A stretch of DNA of 64,000 nt, taken from contig PHSQ01000002.1 in assembly GCA_002862095.1 (NCBI GenBank), positions 1 through 64,000 on the forward strand, given 5' to 3'. The DNA is from Methylocystis sp. KS32. GTDB lineage: Bacteria > Pseudomonadota > Alphaproteobacteria > Rhizobiales > Beijerinckiaceae. Each line of letters begins with the position of its first letter. Position 1 is the first letter of the stretch. The notes beneath the pieces were generated by a model. The model worked only from the letters and a program-made list of their open reading frames with translations. It made no database searches and was not told the origin of the DNA. This document shows positions 22,719 through 32,250 of the stretch, piece by piece. A program made the position numbers and the translations under genes.

Positions 22719-25136
22719 TCAATAAAGACCGCCGCCGACTTTCTGGTCGATGTTTTGCGGGGCGTCGCTACGGGCATGGGAGCCGCCGCCGCCGCCGCCA
22801 TATGAATCAGGTGGAGCGGTGCCCGGCTTGAAGGCTTCGAGAATGGAGCTCTGGCCCGACGAACGCATGCCCGAATGAGGATCGACCGATATCAGCTTGA
22901 TGCCCGGCGGAACGCGGAAAGGAACGTCCGGCTTATCCTTCAGCGCGACCATCATGAAATCGCGGAAGATCGGCGCTGCGTAAAGCGCGGCCTGGGCGTG
23001 GTCGCCCATCGAGCGAGGCCGGTCGTAGCCAATGAAGACGCCGACGCAGAGATCCGGCGAATAACCGATGAACCACAGGTCTTTCGCCTCGTTCGTGGTG
23101 CCGGTCTTGCCGGCGAGATGCTTGCCGACCGCCTTGACCGCGACGCCGGTGCCGCGTTGTATGACGCCTTCCATGATCGAGGTGATCTGGTAAGCGGTCA
23201 GCGGATCGATCACCTGTTCCCGCTTGTCGATCAGTTTGGGTTCGTTCTGGTTTTCCCACTTAGGCGCGTCGCAGCCGAGGCACTGCCGGTCGTCGTGACG
23301 GTAGATCGTGTGTCCCCAGCGATCCTGCACGCGGTCGATCAGGGTCTCCTGAATGCGTTTTCCGCCGTTCGCCAGCATGGAATAGGCGGTGACCATGCGC
23401 ATCAGGGTCGTTTCGCCGGCGCCGAGCGACATGGCGAGATAGGGAGGCATGTCGTCGTAAATGCGGAAACGCTTCGCGAATTCGGCGATGATGGGCATCC
23501 CGACGTCCTTCGCCAGGCGCACCGTCATCATGTTTTTGGAATGCTCGACCCCGTAACGCAGCGGATGCCCGCCCGTGCCGTGGCCGCCCTCGAAGTTTTC
23601 CGGGCTCCAGGTCGAGCCGTCCGCCTGCACGATGGAGATTGGCTCGTCGAGAATTTGCGAAGAGGGCGTATAGCCGCCGTCCAGCGCGGCCGCGTAAACG
23701 AAGGGTTTGAAGGAAGACCCCGGCTGACGAAGGGCTTGAGTGGCGCGGTTGAATTCCGATTGATCGAAGGAGAAGCCGCCGACCATCGAGAAAATGCGGC
23801 CGGTATAGGGGTCCATCGCCACCATCGCGCCCGAGATTTCGGGAATTTGACGCAGGCGGTATTGACCCGGCCGTCCGCCCATCGGTTCGACGTAAATGAC
23901 GTCGCCCGGCGTGAGAATGCCGCGCACGGAACGGCCCGCCCAGCGCACGCCCTCCGCGGTCAGCACGCCGGTTTCGCGTTCTCTCGCGACCTCGCCCGAT
24001 TTTTCGTGCGCCGGCTGCAAGCCGATTCGGGCCTGAGCGTCGTTCGCGTCCAGAACCACCGCGAGACGCCAAGGCTTGACGTCGCCGAGAGAGGGGATCG
24101 CGGCGAGCGGCGTTCCCCAGTCGGAGGAGATGTCGATGTGGTTCATGGCGCCGCGGAAGCCATGCGCCTCGTCGAAGCGAACCAGACCGTCGGCGAGGGC
24201 CTTGCGGGTCAGCGCCTGCAGCTTCGGATCGAGCGTGGTTCGCACGGAGAGCCCGCCCTCGTAGAGCTTCTTTTCGCCGTAACGTTCGAGCAGTTCGCGT
24301 CGCACTTCCTCGGCGAAATAGCCCGCGACGTATGTATTCGGCGACAGCACGCGAGGATTGACGCCAAGCGGCTCGGCCTTGGCTTTCGCTCCGTCCGCCG
24401 CAGAAACGAAGCCGTCGGCCACCAGACGGTCGATCACGTAATTGCGGCGCTCGATCGCACGGTCGCGATGCAGAAACGGGTGGTAGTTGTTGGGACCCTT
24501 GGGGAGAGCGGCGAGATAAGCCGCTTCCGCGATGGTTAATTCGTTGACGGACTTGTTGAAATAATTCAGCGCGGCGGCGCCGACGCCGTAATTGCCGAGG
24601 CCCAGGAAAATCTCGTTGAGGTAGAGTTCGAGAATCCGGTCCTTGGAATAGGCGGCTTCGATTCGGAACGAGACCAGCGCCTCGCGGATCTTGCGCTCGA
24701 TGTTGCGCTCATTGCCGACCAGGAAGTTCTTGGCCACCTGCTGCGTGATCGTCGAGGCGCCCTGGACATGCCGGCCGCCCTGCAGCAATACCGTCAGCGC
24801 GCGTCCCACGCCCTCGGGGTCGATGCCGTTGTGGGTGTAAAAGTTCTTGTCTTCCGCGGAAATAAAGGCCTGCTTGACCAAGGGCGGAATAGCCGAGCTC
24901 GGCAGGAACAGGCGCCGTTCGTGAGAATATTCGGCGAGGATCGATCCGTCGCCCGCGTGCATTCTGGTGGTGACCGGCGGCTCGTAGTTTCGCAATTGCG
25001 CCGTGTCAGGCAGGTCTTTGGAGTAAACATAGACCAGCCCCGCGACGACGATAGCGCCGATGAGGAAGACGATAGTCCCCGTCGCGAAGACAAATCCGAG
25101 AAATCTCGCGAGCAATCGCATCAATGATATCCCCAT
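22719..25136 (-). CDS. mrcA: Penicillin-binding protein 1A, bifunctional
   Basis: About 805 residues; ATG 25121 (MRLLARF) is an equally good start. N-terminal membrane anchor, then a GT51 glycosyltransferase domain (about 55-240) with EDKNFYTHNGID and QGASTITQQVAKN, and an OB-like insert. The transpeptidase domain follows (about 420-720) with the active-site motif SSFK (PGSSFKPF), SKN-type (HSKNMM) and KTG (GKTGTTNEAKD). Polymerises and crosslinks peptidoglycan. Gly/Ser-rich C-terminal tail. Codirectional with the amidase gene amiC, forming a cell-wall pair. Confidence 0.95.
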   Translation of the reverse strand: MGISLMRLLARFLGFVFATGTIVFLIGAIVVAGLVYVYSKDLPDTAQLRNYEPPVTTRMHAGDGSILAEYSHERRLFLPSSAIPPLVKQAFISAEDKNFYTHNGIDPEGVGRALTVLLQGGRHVQGASTITQQVAKNFLVGNERNIERKIREALVSFRIEAAYSKDRILELYLNEIFLGLGNYGVGAAALNYFNKSVNELTIAEAAYLAALPKGPNNYHPFLHRDRAIERRNYVIDRLVADGFVSAADGAKAKAEPLGVNPRVLSPNTYVAGYFAEEVRRELLERYGEKKLYEGGLSVRTTLDPKLQALTRKALADGLVRFDEAHGFRGAMNHIDISSDWGTPLAAIPSLGDVKPWRLAVVLDANDAQARIGLQPAHEKSGEVARERETGVLTAEGVRWAGRSVRGILTPGDVIYVEPMGGRPGQYRLRQIPEISGAMVAMDPYTGRIFSMVGGFSFDQSEFNRATQALRQPGSSFKPFVYAAALDGGYTPSSQILDEPISIVQADGSTWSPENFEGGHGTGGHPLRYGVEHSKNMMTVRLAKDVGMPIIAEFAKRFRIYDDMPPYLAMSLGAGETTLMRMVTAYSMLANGGKRIQETLIDRVQDRWGHTIYRHDDRQCLGCDAPKWENQNEPKLIDKREQVIDPLTAYQITSIMEGVIQRGTGVAVKAVGKHLAGKTGTTNEAKDLWFIGYSPDLCVGVFIGYDRPRSMGDHAQAALYAAPIFRDFMMVALKDKPDVPFRVPPGIKLISVDPHSGMRSSGQSSILEAFKPGTAPPDSYGGGGGGSHARSDAPQNIDQKVGGGLY

Positions 25137-25529
25137 AGCGGCGGAAACTGGATCCAATCCACAGTCTTTCGCCTTCCTTTAAACCTATCCGTTGTCGCAA
25201 ACAGCGCGGATTTGGCGTTCGATCCTTTATTTGCGCTTGATCGAGCCCCATTACAACGGGGGTTGACAAGAGCAAGGCATTGATTGGACGCCAACTGAGT
25301 CTTGGAGATTCATTTAGCATCCGCGGCGCCGTCGGCGCCAGTCAATTAGAGCGTTTCCCATCATGTGGATTCGCATGTTCGATCAGGAATCGCTCCAATT
25401 CGAATTGGAGCGATCACCCGTCGTTCGGACCTGTCCATCCCAGCGGAAAACGCGCTCTTCGCGTCCGCCCGCGCGGAGGTAGGGCTCCTGGCGGGGCCGC
25501 GGACCGATTGAAGCGCGAATTTTATGTTT
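25137..25529. other. Intergenic with a perfect 26-bp palindrome
   Basis: 393 bases. 25345-25424 is a small repeat beginning TTAGAGCGTTTCCC and containing a perfect palindrome at 25389-25414 (ATCGCTCCAATTC and its complement). It could terminate either neighbour's transcript. Nothing else identified. Confidence 0.6.
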
Positions 25530-26861
25530 TTATTGTGAGCGCGGCGCCGGGTCGGCCGGGTGGGTCTCCACATGAGCGTCGCGACTCCGCGCCTCGAAAT
25601 ACGCCTCTACGGCTTCCGCGGTGGATTGAGCCGCGTGGTCGCGCCACAGCGGGGAGGTGAGATTGGCGAGATCCTTTGCGGAGGAAAGATAGCCAAGTTC
25701 GAGGAGAACGGACGGCACGTCATGGGCTTTGAGCACGACGAAGCCGGCGGAGCGGCTGGGGTTCTTGTTTAGGCTGCCCGCGTCGCGCCATTTGGCGATG
25801 AGCTTAGAGGCGAAATCCCGGCCGAGCGCTCTTGTCTCCCGACGCGTCAAATCGAACAAAATGTCGCCGATTTCCTCGATGGCGGCTTTCTGTTCGAGCC
25901 CGGCCGCCTGATCGGCGAAATTCTCCTTCTCCGCGATCCGGGCCGATTCCGCGTCGGAGGCTTTTGTCGCCACGGTATAGATCGTCGCTCCCTGAACGCT
26001 GGCTTCGCCAAGCGTATCGGCGTGAATTGATATGAATAACGCCGCGCCGCGCTGGCGGGCGAAGCGCACCCTGTCGTCGAGAGCGATGAAGACGTCGTCG
26101 GCGCGCGTGAGGAGGACCCGAAAGCGCCCTTGGGCTTCGATCTTGGCCTTCAACGCGAGTGCGAATTCCAGAACGATTTTTTTCTCCAGTTCTCCATGTT
26201 TGCTCGCCGCGCCGTCATCGACCCCGCCGTGGCCGGGATCGATGACGATGAGTGGCGAGGAAGAGGATGACGATCGGTCCGGTTCGGGCGCGGCGACCGC
26301 TGTCCTTTCGGTCTGGTCGGGCGCGGCGGATCGGGCGTGTTCGGCGGCCATCTCCGCGAATTTGGCGGCGTCCACGGGCGCGAGGTCGATCTCGAGCCGG
26401 ACGCCCTCCGGGCGATTTACGCTCTCCGCGCGCACCACTTTCGCCGGCCGGGCCAGGTCGATGACAACGCGCGACCGACCCGGAGCGAATTGACCGAAGC
26501 GATATGATTTAACGATAATTTCGCCGTTCGCCGCTCCCCTCGCCAAGGCGTTCGGGCGACCGACGGCGGGATCGATGCGAAAGGCCACTTCCGGCAGTTC
26601 GATAATGATACGGTCCGGCGCCGACACGGCGAAGTTTTCCGCCCTCACAGGACCGGATATTTCGAAAAGCAGTCTCGCGGAATCGTTCCGTTGCTCCAGG
26701 CGCGCCGCGATTGCCTCGATTTTTGGCGGATTGGCGGATGAAGAATGGCCGTCTTCCGCGGCCAGGCTAGCGGAGATGGAAAGCGCGCACGCCAAGAAGA
26801 CGCCCGTCAGCGCTGTAAAATCGCCCAGGACCCTGGGGAAAGGGCGCGATGGGTTGGTCAT
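25530..26861 (-). CDS. amiC: N-acetylmuramoyl-L-alanine amidase (AMIN + Amidase_3)
   Basis: 443 residues from ATG 26861 (an ATG five codons upstream also fits). Signal peptide (about 1-32), AMIN domain (about 45-165) that targets septal or envelope sites, Ser-rich linker (RSSSSSSP), then the zinc amidase domain (about 200-430) with IVIDPGHGGVDDGA, a zinc Glu in the following helix, and SIHADTLG. Cleaves peptide stems from peptidoglycan during daughter-cell separation. Gene order amiC-mrcA is common in Rhizobiales. Confidence 0.93.
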   Translation of the reverse strand: MTNPSRPFPRVLGDFTALTGVFLACALSISASLAAEDGHSSSANPPKIEAIAARLEQRNDSARLLFEISGPVRAENFAVSAPDRIIIELPEVAFRIDPAVGRPNALARGAANGEIIVKSYRFGQFAPGRSRVVIDLARPAKVVRAESVNRPEGVRLEIDLAPVDAAKFAEMAAEHARSAAPDQTERTAVAAPEPDRSSSSSSPLIVIDPGHGGVDDGAASKHGELEKKIVLEFALALKAKIEAQGRFRVLLTRADDVFIALDDRVRFARQRGAALFISIHADTLGEASVQGATIYTVATKASDAESARIAEKENFADQAAGLEQKAAIEEIGDILFDLTRRETRALGRDFASKLIAKWRDAGSLNKNPSRSAGFVVLKAHDVPSVLLELGYLSSAKDLANLTSPLWRDHAAQSTAEAVEAYFEARSRDAHVETHPADPAPRSQ

Positions 26862-26956
26862 CGAAAAAAACCCCATGTATCGTGGCGTGGTATCGTGGCG
26901 TGCGCCTGCCGTGAGCGTTAAGCGATTGTGAACGTCGGCGGTTGCCGGATGGTTAA

Positions 26957-27111
26957 TTCTACTGCGTCACGAAGCGGCCTGGGGCCGGGCCAGCGCCGTC
27001 AATGCGAGCGCGAGCCGAAGCAATCCTTAAGCCGCGCCAGCCCCCTGGATCGCCACGCCTTCGACTCAAAATGACGAAACCGCCGACAAATTCGTTCATG
27101 ACGCTGTAGAA
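26957..27111 (+). mobile_element. Family M MITE-like element, 155 bp, TTAA duplication
   Basis: TTCTACTGCGTCACGAA at the left, TTCATGACGCTGTAGAA at the right, flanked by TTAA (26953-26956 and 27112-27115). Same length as the copy at 8394. Interior REP cores slightly diverged (AATGCGAGCGCGAGCC), so this is an older copy. Confidence 0.85.
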
Positions 27112-27115
27112 TTAA

Positions 27116-27741
27116 CTCCTTGCGACCGATTTCGCCACAATTCTAACGAAATTGTTACGCCTTCGCCCATATTCTGTCGACATTGTTCATTCGCTTGCGA
27201 GAATCTCAGGTAGACGCTATGTATAGGGCGGCTCCTGAAAAAGGTTGGCGCATTCGCAAGCTCTATTGCCGCGGCCCTGTCCATGGCTGAGCGTCCACCT
27301 GAGGAAAGCCGAGTGCTTCGGCCGCGCGTCACGCGATGGCCGTATAAAGTTGTGTGCCTTTTAATGGCGCCGAAAGGTTTTTTGTGACGAGCTCATGGTC
27401 AGGCTTCATGGCTAAGCCCATGGCGGATGAATTTCCGGCGATGCGTTTCGGGCGCCCTGAGGCCTCGGTCGCCTTGCGGAGCATCTGCGTCCCTGCTCGT
27501 CGTTCAGTCGGTTTGGTTGGCGTTGAATGCGGCGATCGCCGTTCGCGTTTGTCCAAGCCGCGGAATCTGTCGACCGGCCCTCGCGCCGGCCTGCGTTCAG
27601 GAAGTCACACAACTTCTCCTACTTCTCCAGACACACGCGTAGACGCGGCATGGCTTAGCCGAACAGCGGCCGCCGGACCTCAGGACGAGTCCGGACGGAT
27701 GCCGCCGGCTTTGCCGCGCGCCGCGCGCGAAAGAGTCACTC
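27116..27741 (+). other. Long leader region upstream of rne
   Basis: 626 bases with no credible gene. A long 5' leader is a known site of RNase E autoregulation in other bacteria. Here only the candidate promoter at 27195 and mixed secondary structure support that reading. Confidence 0.5.
27195..27223 (+). promoter_or_regulatory. Candidate promoter for rne
   Basis: TTGCGA (27195-27200), 17-base spacer, TATGTA (27218-27223). Transcription from here would give a leader of about 510 bases. Confidence 0.4.
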
Positions 27742-30700
27742 ATGGCCAACAAAATGTTGATAGACGCCTCCCACCCGGAAGAAACCCGGGTGGTGGTGTT
27801 ACGCGGTAGCAAAGTCCAGGAATTCGATTTCGAGGCGGCGGACAAAAAGCCATTGCGAGGGAATATCTACCTCGCCAAAGTCACCCGGGTCGAACCTTCG
27901 CTGCAGGCCGCTTTCGTGGACTATGGCGGCAACCGACACGGCTTTCTCGCCTTCGCCGAGATTCACCCAGATTATTACCAAATTCCTGTCGCCGACCGGC
28001 TCGCTTTGCTCGAGGAAGAGAGCCGGGCTCACCGGCAGGCCGAAGAAGAAGAGCATCGTCCTCAGCCGCAAGGGCGCGTTCGCCGGTCGCGTCGCCGCCA
28101 TGTGGAGGCGGCGGAGAAGCGTTCCGCTCGCGAGGACGGAGTAATCGTCGGGCCGGCGCCCGCCGAAGCGGAGGCCTTTGACAAGGAACGACACGCCGCG
28201 CTTGCTTCCGAGGCGGGGGGCTTCGATCTGCTGTCCCTGGAGACGCCAACCGAGGAGCCGAATGGCTTCGGAAACGAAGCTGTTTCTCATGTGGAGCCGA
28301 AAGGTCTCGAGGCTGAGCCGGCTTCGGCTTCGGAGGACAATCGGTCCGCCGAAAGCGCGGGCGGCGCGATCCAGCACGTTCCAGAGGAAGCGATCGAGCC
28401 AGCCGGCGAGGTTGAGGCGAAGGACGAAGCTTCCGCGCCCATCCTCGGCGCCGAGCCGCTGATTTCAATCGATCCTTCCGGCTTCGGTGTGGTGGAGGTC
28501 AGTTCAGCCGACGAAGTCGGGTTCGAGCCGCTTGAGCAGGATCACGAGATCAAAGCGCGCCGGCAGGACGAGCGTGACGAAGAGCAGGAGAGGATGCGTG
28601 AAGAGAGCCGCGAAAGGCCCTTTCGCGACGACGATCATCCCGACGACCATGACCACGACCACGACCACGACCATGACCATGAAGACGACGCCGACCATGT
28701 CGAGCACATCGGCGGCGACGCAATGGAGGAGCTGCCGTTCCGTGCGCCCCGCTCTCGAAAGCAGTATAAAATTCAGGAGGTGATCAAGCGCCGCCAGGTT
28801 CTTTTGGTGCAGGTCGTTAAAGAAGAACGCGGCAACAAGGGCGCGGCGCTCACGACCTATCTCTCGCTCGCCGGGCGCTTTTCGGTGTTGATGCCAAACA
28901 CCGCGCGCGGGGGCGGCATCTCGCGAAAGATCACCGACGGGGCCGATCGCAAGCGGCTGAAGGAAATCGTGCAGGAGCTCGAGGTGCCCGAAGGCATGGG
29001 CGTCATTCTTCGCACGGCGGGCGCCACGCGCACCAAGGCGGAGGTCAAGCGCGATTTCGAATATCTGCTCCGCATGTGGGAAAATGTTCGTGAATTGACC
29101 CTGCGGTCGACCGCGCCGACCCTCGTCTATGAGGAGGGTTCTCTGATAAAGCGCGCCATCCGCGATCTTTATGGTCGCGATGTCGACGAAGTTGTGGTCT
29201 CGGGCGACGACGCCTATCGCGAGGCGCGCGACTTCATGCGCATGCTGATGCCGAGCCACGCCAAAAACGTGAAGCTGCACCGCGAATCGGCTCCGATCTT
29301 CGCGGATTCCGGCGTCGAGGCGCAGCTCGACGCCATGTTCTCAAATCAGGTGACGCTGAAGTCGGGCGGTTATCTGGTGATCAATCAAACCGAGGCTCTG
29401 GTCGCGATCGACGTGAACTCGGGTCGTTCGACGCGCGAACACAATATCGAGGACACCGCGCTTCGCACCAATCTGGAAGCGGCCGACGAAGTCGCCCGCC
29501 AATTGCGCTTGCGTGATCTCGCCGGGCTGATCGTGGTCGATTTCATCGACATGGAGGAAGGCCGCAATAATCGGGCGGTGGAGCGTCGCATCAAGGACGC
29601 CTTGAAGAACGACCGAGCGCGGATTCAAGTGGGACGGATTTCCCACTTCGGCCTGCTCGAAATGTCTCGTCAACGTATCCGGGCGGGCGTCGTGGAGGGC
29701 TCCACCGTTCCGTGCCCGCATTGCACGGGCTCGGGAGCGGTGCGCTCGACCGCTTCCATCGCCTTGCACGTGCTGCGCGTGCTGGAGGAAGCGCTGGTGC
29801 GTAGTTCGGAGCACAACATCACCTTGCGCACCCGCGCCGCCGTCGCGCTTTATATTCTCAACCAGAAACGCAATCATTTGCAAGATCTGGAGAGGCGCTT
29901 TGGCGTGCACATCACGGTCGGCGCGGACGATACGCTGACCGGCTCCAATTATCATGCTCTGGAGCGAGGCGAACTCGCGTCGGGTGTCCGGGCGACCGCG
30001 CCGCAACATCTTCGGCTCGATTCCATCAGTCCCGATCTCCTCGAAGAGGAAGCTCCCGAGGAGGAACTCGCGGCCGAGGAAATGGTTAGCGCGCCCATTG
30101 AAGCTCCGCGTGAAAGCAGGCGGCCTTCGGCGCGTCTTGAGCGGCAGACCGCCCGCGCGGACGCCGTGGAGACGGAAGGAGCCGCGGCTCCTTCCGGCGA
30201 AGGGGAAGACGACGCGGACGGTTATCAGAGATCGCGCCGGCGGCGCCGGCGGCGGGGCAGGGGCGGCGGAAACGCGCTCATCACTGAGTTGGCCCAACCC
30301 GGCGCCGAGCAGCCGTCGGATGATGCGCTGGCCTTCATGGCCAACATCGAGGGCACTCCCGCCCGGGAAGAAGCGCGTCGTCCCGAAGGCCGCGGCAGGC
30401 GCGGTCCAGGCCGTTGGACACGCTCGACTCCGCTCGCGGCCGAATTCCGCGAACCCGAAATGTTCCCTGTGGACGAAGGCGCCCGATACAGCTCGGATTT
30501 CGTTTCTCCGAGTGAAGCGCATATCCCTCAATTCGCCCCGGAGCCCGAGGGCCGGGGCGCGGAGCCTGTGGCGCCGCCATCGGCCGAGGGCTTCGTGGAG
30601 GCGCGGCCTCCCGTTGAGGAAGGCGTGACGCCGGCGCCCGCCGCGGCGGCTACGGAAGGAGTCGTGGAGCCGTCCGCCGAGGCTACTCCAGAACCCGCGC

Positions 30701-30804
30701 CGCGTCCGGCCACCGAAGTGGTGATAACGAGGGCGGATCCCGCACAACCCAAAAAGGGCGGATGGTGGCAACGCGCCAAAGCCACGCTGAGCGGCGAGGA
30801 CTAG
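27742..30804 (+). CDS. rne: Ribonuclease E
   Basis: 1020 residues. S1 domain split by a long acidic insertion: VTRVEPSLQAAFVDYGG (about 45-65) on one side and YLSLAGRFSVLMPNT (about 370-390) on the other, with about 240 residues between them that include a His-Asp repeat run (about 298-315). DNase I-like catalytic domain with IDVNSGRST, then the Zn-link CPHC (C658, C661) for tetramerisation. The C-terminal third is disordered, Arg- and Pro-rich, the degradosome scaffold, with an RRRRRRG-type RNA-binding patch near residue 835. Single endonuclease that governs mRNA decay and rRNA/tRNA processing. Confidence 0.95.
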   Translation: MANKMLIDASHPEETRVVVLRGSKVQEFDFEAADKKPLRGNIYLAKVTRVEPSLQAAFVDYGGNRHGFLAFAEIHPDYYQIPVADRLALLEEESRAHRQAEEEEHRPQPQGRVRRSRRRHVEAAEKRSAREDGVIVGPAPAEAEAFDKERHAALASEAGGFDLLSLETPTEEPNGFGNEAVSHVEPKGLEAEPASASEDNRSAESAGGAIQHVPEEAIEPAGEVEAKDEASAPILGAEPLISIDPSGFGVVEVSSADEVGFEPLEQDHEIKARRQDERDEEQERMREESRERPFRDDDHPDDHDHDHDHDHDHEDDADHVEHIGGDAMEELPFRAPRSRKQYKIQEVIKRRQVLLVQVVKEERGNKGAALTTYLSLAGRFSVLMPNTARGGGISRKITDGADRKRLKEIVQELEVPEGMGVILRTAGATRTKAEVKRDFEYLLRMWENVRELTLRSTAPTLVYEEGSLIKRAIRDLYGRDVDEVVVSGDDAYREARDFMRMLMPSHAKNVKLHRESAPIFADSGVEAQLDAMFSNQVTLKSGGYLVINQTEALVAIDVNSGRSTREHNIEDTALRTNLEAADEVARQLRLRDLAGLIVVDFIDMEEGRNNRAVERRIKDALKNDRARIQVGRISHFGLLEMSRQRIRAGVVEGSTVPCPHCTGSGAVRSTASIALHVLRVLEEALVRSSEHNITLRTRAAVALYILNQKRNHLQDLERRFGVHITVGADDTLTGSNYHALERGELASGVRATAPQHLRLDSISPDLLEEEAPEEELAAEEMVSAPIEAPRESRRPSARLERQTARADAVETEGAAAPSGEGEDDADGYQRSRRRRRRRGRGGGNALITELAQPGAEQPSDDALAFMANIEGTPAREEARRPEGRGRRGPGRWTRSTPLAAEFREPEMFPVDEGARYSSDFVSPSEAHIPQFAPEPEGRGAEPVAPPSAEGFVEARPPVEEGVTPAPAAAATEGVVEPSAEATPEPAPRPATEVVITRADPAQPKKGGWWQRAKATLSGED

Positions 30805-30925
30805 CGCGCTTTCCGCTCGGATGGAATCATCCGAGCGATTAAGGATGCGCGCCAGATCAAAAAGCTGGCGAGAAACCCCATGGAAAAAGTCCGTCGACTT
30901 TTTCCATGGTTCGCTTGGCGCCTTG
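30803..30925 (+). repeat. Diverged R repeat after rne, probably acting as terminator
   Basis: Two perfect hairpins: GCTCGGATG-GAAT-CATCCGAGC (30815-30836) and ATGGAAAAAGT...ACTTTTTCCAT (about 30879-30906). Placed directly behind the rne stop, it converges with the aminotransferase gene and could end both transcripts. Confidence 0.65.
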
Positions 30926-30930
30926 CTGGG

Positions 30931-32097
30931 CTATCTTGAGCGACTCAGCCAATCGCCGAGCCGCTCGATCCCCGCCGCCACATCTTCTGGCGACCCCGCA
31001 TAGGAAATGCGCAGCGTCCGAGAACCTCGGGCGCGGTCGAAATCAACGCCGGGGGTCAGCGCGACCCCGGCTTCTTCCAAAACGTCTTCGCAAAACTTCA
31101 CGGAGTCATCCGTCAGATGAGCGATGTCGGCATAGATGTAAAAGGCTGCGTCGGGCGGGGCGAAACGCGGCAAACCGATCCGGGGCAGGCGCGTCAGCAG
31201 GAGTTCGCGGCTTTTCGCATATCCTGCCTTGATGACTTCGAGTTCGTCGGTCGCGTCGAAGGCCGCGATCGCGGCTTTCTGGGAAAGTGCCGGAGCGCAA
31301 ATGGCGAGCGATTGTTGCAGGCGTTCCAGCGGCCTCGTCAAAGCGGGCGGCGCGACGATCCAGCCAAGGCGCCAACCCGTCATCGCATAATATTTCGAGA
31401 ATGAATTTATGACGATCGCGTTTCGCGAGTAGCGCGCAGCGGTCTCGGCTCGGCCTATGTGCTCCAGTCGATGATAGATTTCGTCGCTTATCAGTAAAAT
31501 CCCCGCGTCGTCGCAAAAGCTGCACACTTGCTCCAGTTCCCCGGGCGCGATCATGACGCCAGTGGGATTTGCGGGGCTCATCAGGAGCAGGCCGCTGAAT
31601 CTTTCGCGGCGGTAGGCGGCCTCGACAAGCTCCACCGTGGGCGCGAATCCCGTTTCCTCGCCAAGATCGATCGTCACGCTGGAAAGGCCAAGCGCCTCCA
31701 ATATGTTGGCGTAGGCGGGATAGCCGGGTTGAAAGACACCGATCTTCGCGCCCGCGTCAAAGCCGCAGATGAAGCTCATGACAAAGGCGCCAGACGACCC
31801 CGTCGTAACGATGATCCGATCTGGAGAGACATCGACGCCTTCGTGCTCGGCATAGTGGCGGGCGATGCGCTCGCGCAAGGCCACATCGCCGAGCGCCTCG
31901 CCATAGCCAACGCCACCGTCCCCGAGGGCTCGCTCCGCCGCCTGCCTGACAAGCGTCGGCGTGCGAGTTCCCGGTTCTCCCAACTCCATGTGGATGATGC
32001 GGCGCCCGCTGTGTTCGAGCTTCTTGGCTTTACGCAAAACGTCCATCGCCATGAAGGGGGCGACAGCGGCGCGACGAGAGGGTTTGAGGTCTTTCAT
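30931..32097 (-). CDS. Pyridoxal-phosphate aminotransferase, class I/II
   Basis: 388 residues, typical fold-type I aminotransferase. ANPTG (about 176-180), ISDEIYHRL with the PLP-pyridine Asp, catalytic lysine K235 in NSFSKYYAMTGWRLGW, and a terminal Arg for the carboxylate (LRISYAG). Closest in layout to aspartate/aromatic or alanine aminotransferases; the exact substrate cannot be read from sequence. ATG 32097. The 150 bases upstream contain a possible lost tail of the sulfotransferase gene. Confidence 0.85.
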   Translation of the reverse strand: MKDLKPSRRAAVAPFMAMDVLRKAKKLEHSGRRIIHMELGEPGTRTPTLVRQAAERALGDGGVGYGEALGDVALRERIARHYAEHEGVDVSPDRIIVTTGSSGAFVMSFICGFDAGAKIGVFQPGYPAYANILEALGLSSVTIDLGEETGFAPTVELVEAAYRRERFSGLLLMSPANPTGVMIAPGELEQVCSFCDDAGILLISDEIYHRLEHIGRAETAARYSRNAIVINSFSKYYAMTGWRLGWIVAPPALTRPLERLQQSLAICAPALSQKAAIAAFDATDELEVIKAGYAKSRELLLTRLPRIGLPRFAPPDAAFYIYADIAHLTDDSVKFCEDVLEEAGVALTPGVDFDRARGSRTLRISYAGSPEDVAAGIERLGDWLSRSR

Positions 32098-32105
32098 GGG
32101 CCGTC

Positions 32106-32250
32106 TTATAGCTCATCAGGGCGGCGGCCCAACTTTTTGGTCAGTCGGCTCAGGCGCCGGACGAGCCCTTTCGCGCGTGCTTGGTTGGAAATCTCGACGA
32201 GTTGTCGTAGTCGGCTGTTCGACCCACCCTCGAAAACCACGGCTCTTGGC
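32106..32250 (-). other. Possible out-of-frame 3' end of the sulfotransferase gene
   Basis: Directly after the sulfotransferase stop the -1 frame continues open for about 48 codons with an amphipathic basic composition (SNSRLRQLVEISNQ, ARAKGLVRRLSRLTKK), which looks more protein-like than random. A frameshift in the repeated GCx-CAG tract just upstream would join the two. No homologue is at hand to confirm this. Confidence 0.3.

Noticed and set aside
22875..24539. Long plus-strand open frame opposite mrcA
   Set aside because: Shadow of a certain penicillin-binding protein gene.
27354..27809. 151-codon plus-strand ORF overlapping the rne start
   Set aside because: Overlaps rne in another frame, no family features, lies in the probable leader.
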